Origin: Desulfobulbaceae bacterium
GTDB lineage: Bacteria > Desulfobacterota > Desulfobulbia > Desulfobulbales > Desulfocapsaceae
Assembly (NCBI GenBank): GCA_030599175.1
Contig: JAUVON010000065.1
Coordinates: 1-10,718 of the forward strand
Direction: 5' to 3'
Length of the DNA stretch: 10,718 bases
Part shown: positions 6,631-10,718 of the stretch, piece after piece
How positions within the stretch are numbered: the first letter of the stretch is position 1
Layout: every line of letters begins with the position of its first letter
The notes under the pieces: model-generated
What the model was told of the DNA's origin: nothing
What the model saw: the letters and a program-made list of their open reading frames with translations, nothing else
The model's database searches: none
Translations under genes and position numbers: made by a program

Positions 6631-8130
6631 TTACAATAGATGTCTGGTAGTCAAAGTCCTGCTCACGGCATCCGTCCAGCCATTGTATTTTCTGATTCTC
6701 AGCTCTTCATCCATGGAAGGTTCAAAGCGCTTATCCCGCTTCCATGCAGTACCCAGTTCTGCCGGAGGTGGAAAGATTCCTTCATGCAGTCCGGCAAGGT
6801 AGGCTGCCCCAACTGCTGTTGTTTCAAGAACTACCGGCCGATCCACAGGTGCACTGAGGATATCTGCAAGGAACTGCATGGTATAATTTGAGGCCACCAT
6901 ACCTCCATCCACCCTCAACACAGTCTCCCCCATCTCTTTCCAGTCTCCCCGCATTGCTTCAAGAAGGTCGCGGGTCTGGTAGCAGACAGATTCAAGCGTC
7001 GCTCGCGCAAGTTCAGCGGGTCCGGTTGCCCTGGTGATGCCGAATATTGCTCCCCGGGCATCCGGATCCCAGTGAGGTGCCCCAAGTCCGGTAAAGGCAG
7101 GGACCAGATAGACGTCCTGGTTAATATCCGCCTGGCGGGCAAGTGTGCCAGTGTCCGAGGCGGTTTCAATAAGCCCCATTGCATCCCGCATCCACTGGAC
7201 AGCTGCCCCTGCTACGAAGATGGATCCTTCAAGGGCATAGGTTGTGACTCCGCCTAATTGATAGCCGATGGTAGTGAGTAATTTATGGGTTGAGGTTACA
7301 GCCTGCTTACCGGTATTGAGTACAACAAAGCAGCCTGTACCATAGGTTGATTTAATCATTCCCGGCCTGAAGCATGCCTGACCCACTAAAGCTGCCTGCT
7401 GGTCACCGGCGATTCCGCTGATAGGGATCTGGGCGCCGAAAAGTGATTTATCGGTGGCACCGAAATTTGTAGAAGAATCTTTTACTTCCGGCAGGAGTGA
7501 TGGTGGGATATCGAGAAGATCCAGGAGCTTTGCATCCCATCTGTTATCGTGGATATTATAGAGCATTGTACGGGACGCATTTGTGGCATCCGTTGCATGT
7601 TCTTTTCCGCCGGTCAGTCGCCAGAGAATAAAGGTGTCAATGGTGCCGAAGGCGAGCTTTCCTGCTTCTGCTTTTTCCCTTGCTCCTTCGACATTATTGA
7701 GGATCCAATGGATTTTGGTGCCGGAAAAATAGGGGTCAAGCAGGAGGCCGGTTTTTGAAGTAATCGTCTGTTCATGTCCGGCGGCCTTTAACTTTCGACA
7801 GAACCCTGCGGTTCTGCGATCCTGCCATACAATGGCTTTATGTAGAGCTTTTCCCGTATCTCTATCCCAGACGACAGTAGTCTCTCTCTGATTTGTAATG
7901 CCGATAGCTGCAATATCAGTGGCAGAGAGGGTTGATTTTTTCAGTGCTTTTTGGCAGGTGGCAAGAGTACTGCTCCAGATTTCCTCGGGGTCATGTTCTA
8001 CCCAGCCGGACTGGGGAAAAAACTGCTCGAATTCCTGTTGGGCAGAAGCAATTATCTCCAGCTGGTCGTTGAAGATAATTGCGCGGCTGGAGGTTGTCCC
8101 CTGGTCAATTGCGAGTATATGTGCCAGCAT
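6631..8130 (-). CDS. glpK: Glycerol kinase
   Basis: Cytoplasmic FGGY-family kinase that phosphorylates glycerol with ATP to sn-glycerol 3-phosphate, the substrate of the GlpABC enzyme encoded nearby on the same strand. At 499 residues it matches E. coli GlpK (502). The N-terminal phosphate loop is D9-Q-G-T-T-S-S-R16; glycerol-contact residues lie in ITNQRET (78-84); the catalytic aspartate is D243 in GIAGDQQAA; nucleotide-binding segments are [12 protein letters not shown] (263-274) and [10 protein letters not shown] (407-416). AGGAG lies 7 bases before the ATG. Position 234, just before IPISGI, is Gln; the equivalent of E. coli Arg236, which takes part in binding the inhibitor fructose 1,6-bisphosphate, is therefore missing, so classical FBP inhibition is unlikely. 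No clear promoter, GlpR site or terminator is seen near it. No glpF is present in the window. Confidence 0.96.
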   Translation of the reverse strand: MLAHILAIDQGTTSSRAIIFNDQLEIIASAQQEFEQFFPQSGWVEHDPEEIWSSTLATCQKALKKSTLSATDIAAIGITNQRETTVVWDRDTGKALHKAIVWQDRRTAGFCRKLKAAGHEQTITSKTGLLLDPYFSGTKIHWILNNVEGAREKAEAGKLAFGTIDTFILWRLTGGKEHATDATNASRTMLYNIHDNRWDAKLLDLLDIPPSLLPEVKDSSTNFGATDKSLFGAQIPISGIAGDQQAALVGQACFRPGMIKSTYGTGCFVVLNTGKQAVTSTHKLLTTIGYQLGGVTTYALEGSIFVAGAAVQWMRDAMGLIETASDTGTLARQADINQDVYLVPAFTGLGAPHWDPDARGAIFGITRATGPAELARATLESVCYQTRDLLEAMRGDWKEMGETVLRVDGGMVASNYTMQFLADILSAPVDRPVVLETTAVGAAYLAGLHEGIFPPPAELGTAWKRDKRFEPSMDEELRIRKYNGWTDAVSRTLTTRHLL

Positions 8131-8248
8131 TGTATTTCTCCTGATAAAATTCCTGTAAAATACAAAAACAGTTTAGCGCTTTACTCCATAAAAGCTGTAA
8201 AAAAACAAGAAAATCTAAAGTGCTATTTAATTCAAGTGGTTAATATCT

Positions 8249-8377
8249 GATGGCGTCGTAAAAAGTCCGATCCCCTTCGTTGTAGGTTTTTCTCAGGCCC
8301 TCAACATACCATATGTATTGTTGAGGGCCTGAGAAAAACACTACGCCTCGTATATCGAACTTTTTGACTTAGCCATC
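8249..8377. mobile_element. MITE-like 129-bp palindromic element
   Basis: A 20-bp perfect inverted repeat (8287-8306 and 8319-8338), starting TTTTTCTCAGGCCC, surrounds a 12-base centre. The pairing continues outward imperfectly to termini GATGGC and GCCATC, with the shared blocks GT(C)AAAAAGT and CGAT in both outer arms. The whole unit is too small to encode protein and sits between two genes, as a non-autonomous, transposase-mobilised repeat would. The ends resemble TGGCGTCGTAAAAAG-type dispersed repeats I associate with Desulfobacterota, from memory. No clear target-site duplication is visible. It could alternatively be transcribed as a stable hairpin RNA or act as a transcription barrier. 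Confidence 0.6.
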
Positions 8378-8629
8378 TAAAGCTTTGAATGACCTTTTTA
8401 CGAGTTCATCAATATCTGCATCAAGGCACTTATCCAGCGTAACTAAAAAGTTTTCCGACTTGTCGGGTTACGGTATATGTCGTCAACCTGTTTTTTGCAT
8501 TGAGTAGTTGAAGTTTATAAGGAACTTATGGGAAAAGCGGTAAAAAAATGATAGGTTGTTCGAGATCAATGGGGAAAGGAGTGATATTCTGGAAAAGTTA
8601 GGACTGATTTGTAGAGCGACTACTTACCA

Positions 8630-8650
8630 GTTTTCGAACATTTCGAAAAC
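8630..8650. promoter_or_regulatory. Operator-like perfect palindrome upstream of the glpV-like gene
   Basis: Arms GTTTTCGAA and TTCGAAAAC are perfect 9-bp inverted repeats separated by three bases. The site ends 6 bases before the -35 box, where a repressor or activator would act. The TTCG/CGAA content recalls GlpR-type DeoR operators, and a GlpR fragment lies beyond the gene, but the half-site spacing is larger than in E. coli GlpR sites. Regulator identity is inference. Confidence 0.55.
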
Positions 8651-8656
8651 GTATTA

Positions 8657-8684
8657 TTGACATTGCGCAAAATGAGTGTAATTT
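8657..8684 (+). promoter_or_regulatory. Sigma-70-type promoter of the glpV-like gene
   Basis: A perfect TTGACA (8657-8662) is followed after 16 bases by TAATTT (8679-8684), which matches the -10 consensus at four of six positions. An imperfect inverted repeat, ATTGCGCAAAAT and ATTTTCGCAAAT (8662-8673 and 8681-8692; 10 of 12 positions match), overlaps the spacer and -10 box and could be a second operator. The start codon lies about 35 bases downstream of the predicted transcription start. Confidence 0.55.
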
Positions 8685-8724
8685 TCGCAAATCAGATAAA
8701 CCAATAGATAGAGGAGGACACATC

Positions 8725-10455
8725 ATGTTGAAGAAGTTTGCACTGATTGCTGCTGTAGCTGCACTGGGCGTTCAAAATGTCTATGCCGGAATGGGAGAGG
8801 CAGAAAAATGGGTTAATGATGAATTTCAACCATCAGCTTTATCTAAAAGTGAACAGCTGAAGGAAATGGAATGGTTCATTAATGCAGCAAAACCCCTCAA
8901 GGGTATGGAAATTAATGTTCTGTCTGAAACGATTCCAACACATGAATATGAATCCAAAACACTTACCAAGGCATTCGAAGAGATCACTGGAATTAAAGTC
9001 AACCACCAGTTACTTGGTGAAGGTGAAGTGGTTCAGGCGGTTCAAACACAGATGCAGACCGGGCGAAATCTATATGATGCCTATATCAACGATTCAGATT
9101 TAATTGGTACTCATTCGCGCCTGCAACTGGCAGTTAACCTGTCGGACTGGATGGCCGGCGATGGTAAAGATGTTACCAATCCATCGCTGGATGTTGATGA
9201 CTTTATAGGTAAATCATTTACTACCGGACCTGATGGTAAGCTCTATCAATTACCTGATCAACAGTTTGCCAACCTGTACTGGTTCCGTAAAGACTGGTTC
9301 GATCGCCCTGAACTGCAGAAGAAATTCAAAGAACTTTATGGCTACGATCTCGGCGTACCCGTTAACTGGTCAGCCTATGAAGATATTGCGGAATTCTTTT
9401 CAGTTAAAGTTAAAGAAATTGACGGTGTAAAGATCTTTGGGCATATGGATTACGGTAAACGTGCTCCTGACCTTGGCTGGCGTATGACTGATGCTTGGTT
9501 ATCCATGGCTGGCGCCGGAAGTAAAGGTCTGCCCAATGGTATCCCGGTAGATGAATGGGGTATTCGCATGGAAAAAGGCAGTTGTAATCCTGTGGGTGCC
9601 TCAGTTTCACGTGGTGGTGCTGCGAATGGACCTGCTGCTGTTTACGCTATCCGTAAATGGGATGAGTGGCTGCGAAAATACGCCCCTCCAGGTGCGGCCA
9701 GTTACGACTTTTATCAGTCTTTGCCTGCCCTGTCACAGGGGAACGTAGCACAGCAAATCTTCTGGTACACCGCATTCACAGCATCCATGGTGGCCCCCAA
9801 GTCTGCAGGTAACAATACCGTTGACGACAGTGGTAAGCCGTTATGGCGCATGGCTCCCTCTCCGCATGGCCCTTATTGGGTGGAAGGACAGAAACTGGGG
9901 TATCAGGATGCAGGTTCCTGGACTCTGTTCAAGTCAACGCCTGTTGACCGTCGTAAAGCTGCGTGGCTGTATGCACAGTTTGTGGTTTCCAAGACCGTGG
10001 ATGTTAAGAAAAGCCATGTCGGCCTGACATTTATTCGTGAAAGCACCATCAACCATGATTCATTTACTGAGCGTGCGCCTAAACTTGGCGGGTTGGTTGA
10101 ATTTTACCGGTCACCTGACAGGGTCATGTGGTCACCCACTGGTGTGAATGTGCCTGATTATCCCAAATTGGCACAAATCTGGTGGCAGCAGATCGGTGAT
10201 GTTAACTCCGGCGCATTTACTCCGCAGCAGGCCATGGATCGTCTGGCTGAAGAAATGGATCTGGTTATGGCGCGTATGCAGAAAGCAGATGAAAAAGCCG
10301 ACACCTATGGCGGTTGTGGTCCGCGTCTGAACCCGAAAACTGATCCGAATGAATGGCTCAGTAAGCCTGGTTCACCTAAGGCCAAGGTTGATAATGAAAA
10401 GCCACAAGGAGAGACCATCAGCTATGATGAGCTGGTTAAACGCTGGAAGAAATAA
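8725..10455 (+). CDS. glpV: GlpV-like periplasmic glycerol/G3P ABC-transporter substrate-binding protein
   Basis: Large extracellular solute-binding protein, 576 residues, resembling GlpV of the rhizobial GlpSTPQUV importer, which captures glycerol or related polyols in the periplasm. Residues 1-21 (MLKKF...VYA) form a signal peptide without a lipobox cysteine, so the mature protein should be soluble. The LTKAFEEITGIKVNHQ segment (about 79-94) is typical of family-1 binding proteins; the tail has the GGCGPRLNP and PQGETISYDELVK signatures I associate with GlpV. GGAGG is 7 bases before the ATG. The partner permeases and ATPases are not upstream, where they lie in rhizobia, and a strong hairpin follows directly, so it may be transcribed alone. 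Arginine codons are mostly CGT/CGC with one AGG among 21, unlike glpA, which suggests high expression or foreign origin. Polyol or sugar specificity other than glycerol is possible. Confidence 0.83.
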   Translation: MLKKFALIAAVAALGVQNVYAGMGEAEKWVNDEFQPSALSKSEQLKEMEWFINAAKPLKGMEINVLSETIPTHEYESKTLTKAFEEITGIKVNHQLLGEGEVVQAVQTQMQTGRNLYDAYINDSDLIGTHSRLQLAVNLSDWMAGDGKDVTNPSLDVDDFIGKSFTTGPDGKLYQLPDQQFANLYWFRKDWFDRPELQKKFKELYGYDLGVPVNWSAYEDIAEFFSVKVKEIDGVKIFGHMDYGKRAPDLGWRMTDAWLSMAGAGSKGLPNGIPVDEWGIRMEKGSCNPVGASVSRGGAANGPAAVYAIRKWDEWLRKYAPPGAASYDFYQSLPALSQGNVAQQIFWYTAFTASMVAPKSAGNNTVDDSGKPLWRMAPSPHGPYWVEGQKLGYQDAGSWTLFKSTPVDRRKAAWLYAQFVVSKTVDVKKSHVGLTFIRESTINHDSFTERAPKLGGLVEFYRSPDRVMWSPTGVNVPDYPKLAQIWWQQIGDVNSGAFTPQQAMDRLAEEMDLVMARMQKADEKADTYGGCGPRLNPKTDPNEWLSKPGSPKAKVDNEKPQGETISYDELVKRWKK

Positions 10456-10487
10456 TATCCGGTGAATAATCAAAGTTAAGTGTCGGG

Positions 10488-10522
10488 ACAGTGGGGCCTG
10501 CAATAAAAGCAGGCCCCACTGT
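10488..10522 (+). terminator. Strong hairpin terminator after the glpV-like gene
   Basis: ACAGTGGGGCCTGC and GCAGGCCCCACTGT form a perfect 14-bp GC-rich stem around a 7-base A-rich loop, 33 bases after the stop codon. The T-run that follows is poor (TATAAAA), so it may act as an intrinsic terminator of reduced efficiency or as an mRNA 3'-end stabiliser, as is common behind abundant binding-protein genes. Confidence 0.7.
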
Positions 10523-10570
10523 TATAAAACATTGCGATATAATAATGCCAGCTGACATAAGTAGGCGTCC

Positions 10571-10718
10571 ATGATCCGGCATGCTCGTTCCGTCATCATG
10601 GTTACTGATTCGACGAAGCTGGAACGAAGCGCTTTGGTCATAGTTGGAAATTTAGCTGATATTGACACGCTGGTCATCGATGATGGTATTTCAGACGGAT
10701 TTATTGAAGTGTGTCGCC
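10571..10718 (+). pseudogene. C-terminal fragment of a DeoR/GlpR-family regulator, DNA-binding half missing (runs off right edge)
   Basis: The frame from the ATG at 10571 encodes 49 residues to the window end: MIRHARSVIMVTDSTK, then a segment with LADIDTLVIDD and GFIEVCR. These match the C-terminal sugar-phosphate-sensing domain of DeoR/GlpR repressors (pattern MI.hAR.VI..aDsSK......i..l.diDtlvtD). A full protein is about 250 residues, with a helix-turn-helix at the N-terminus; here in-frame TGA and TAG codons lie immediately upstream and the space back to glpV cannot hold the missing 180 or so residues. The likely reading is a 5'-truncated relic of glpR. A frameshifted vestige may survive as GCTGACATAAGT (ADIS) at about 10551. 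A translated headless domain is possible but less likely, since only a poor AGG lies in the ribosome-binding position. Confidence 0.7.

Larger units (their letters stand above)
8131..8724. other. Intergenic region between divergent glpK and glpV-like genes
   Basis: These 594 bases hold no gene. Nearest glpK is its leader with a good ribosome-binding site but no convincing promoter. The middle has a 129-bp palindromic element. The stretch 8378-8629 shows only a small hairpin, CCGAC-tt-GTCGG at 8455-8466, and nothing else that I can name. The right end carries a perfect palindrome and promoter for the glpV-like gene. Confidence 0.6.

Noticed and set aside
8249..8377. Rho-independent terminator
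   Set aside because: Both flanking genes are transcribed away from this element, so neither needs a terminator here, and its pairing extends far beyond a normal terminator stem.
1..10718. CRISPR array, tRNA, rRNA, phage or toxin-antitoxin genes
   Set aside because: No regularly spaced repeats, cloverleaf-like tRNA sequence, rRNA motifs or recognisable proteins of these classes were found on reading the window.

Overview
This window looks like chromosomal DNA of an anaerobic or facultatively anaerobic Gram-negative bacterium that lives partly on glycerol or glycerol 3-phosphate (G3P). The best guess for lineage is a Desulfobacterota relative. The guess rests on the GlpABC-type anaerobic G3P dehydrogenase with a heterodisulfide-reductase-like third subunit, a TAXI-type TRAP binding protein, and a 129-bp palindromic repeat whose ends resemble repeats I associate with that group. 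It is an inference only; no rRNA or other marker gene is present.

Layout. (1) 1-617, minus: N-terminal two thirds of a periplasmic TAXI TRAP solute-binding protein, running off the left edge. (2) 618-1242: gene-free region with a leader hairpin, a possible leftward terminator and a short possible mobile-element scar. (3) 1243-5459, minus: a three-gene operon glpA-glpB-glpC-like. (4) 5460-5741: divergent regulatory region with a good sigma-70 promoter flanked by two Fur-box-like sites exactly 60 bp apart. (5) 5742-6593, plus: a secreted cysteine-rich DUF3011 protein. (6) 6631-8130, minus: glpK. (7) 8131-8724: intergenic region holding the 129-bp palindromic element, then a perfect operator-like palindrome and a promoter. 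(8) 8725-10455, plus: a large periplasmic binding protein resembling GlpV of the glycerol/G3P ABC importer, followed by a 14-bp perfect hairpin. (9) 10571-10718, plus: the C-terminal end of a DeoR/GlpR-family regulator with no DNA-binding half.

How the genes fit together. GlpV would capture glycerol or G3P in the periplasm, although the transporter's membrane and ATPase parts are not in this window. GlpK phosphorylates glycerol to G3P. GlpA/GlpB oxidise G3P to dihydroxyacetone phosphate, and the GlpC-like iron-sulfur protein passes the electrons toward the quinone pool or another anaerobic acceptor. The DUF3011 gene sits between the glp transcription units but appears separately controlled, probably by iron.

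I see no CRISPR, phage, toxin or defence system. The most unusual points are the Fur-like double site in front of the cysteine-rich secreted protein, the headless GlpR fragment beside a glpV whose arginine codon use differs sharply from glpA, and the MITE-like palindrome between glpK and glpV.
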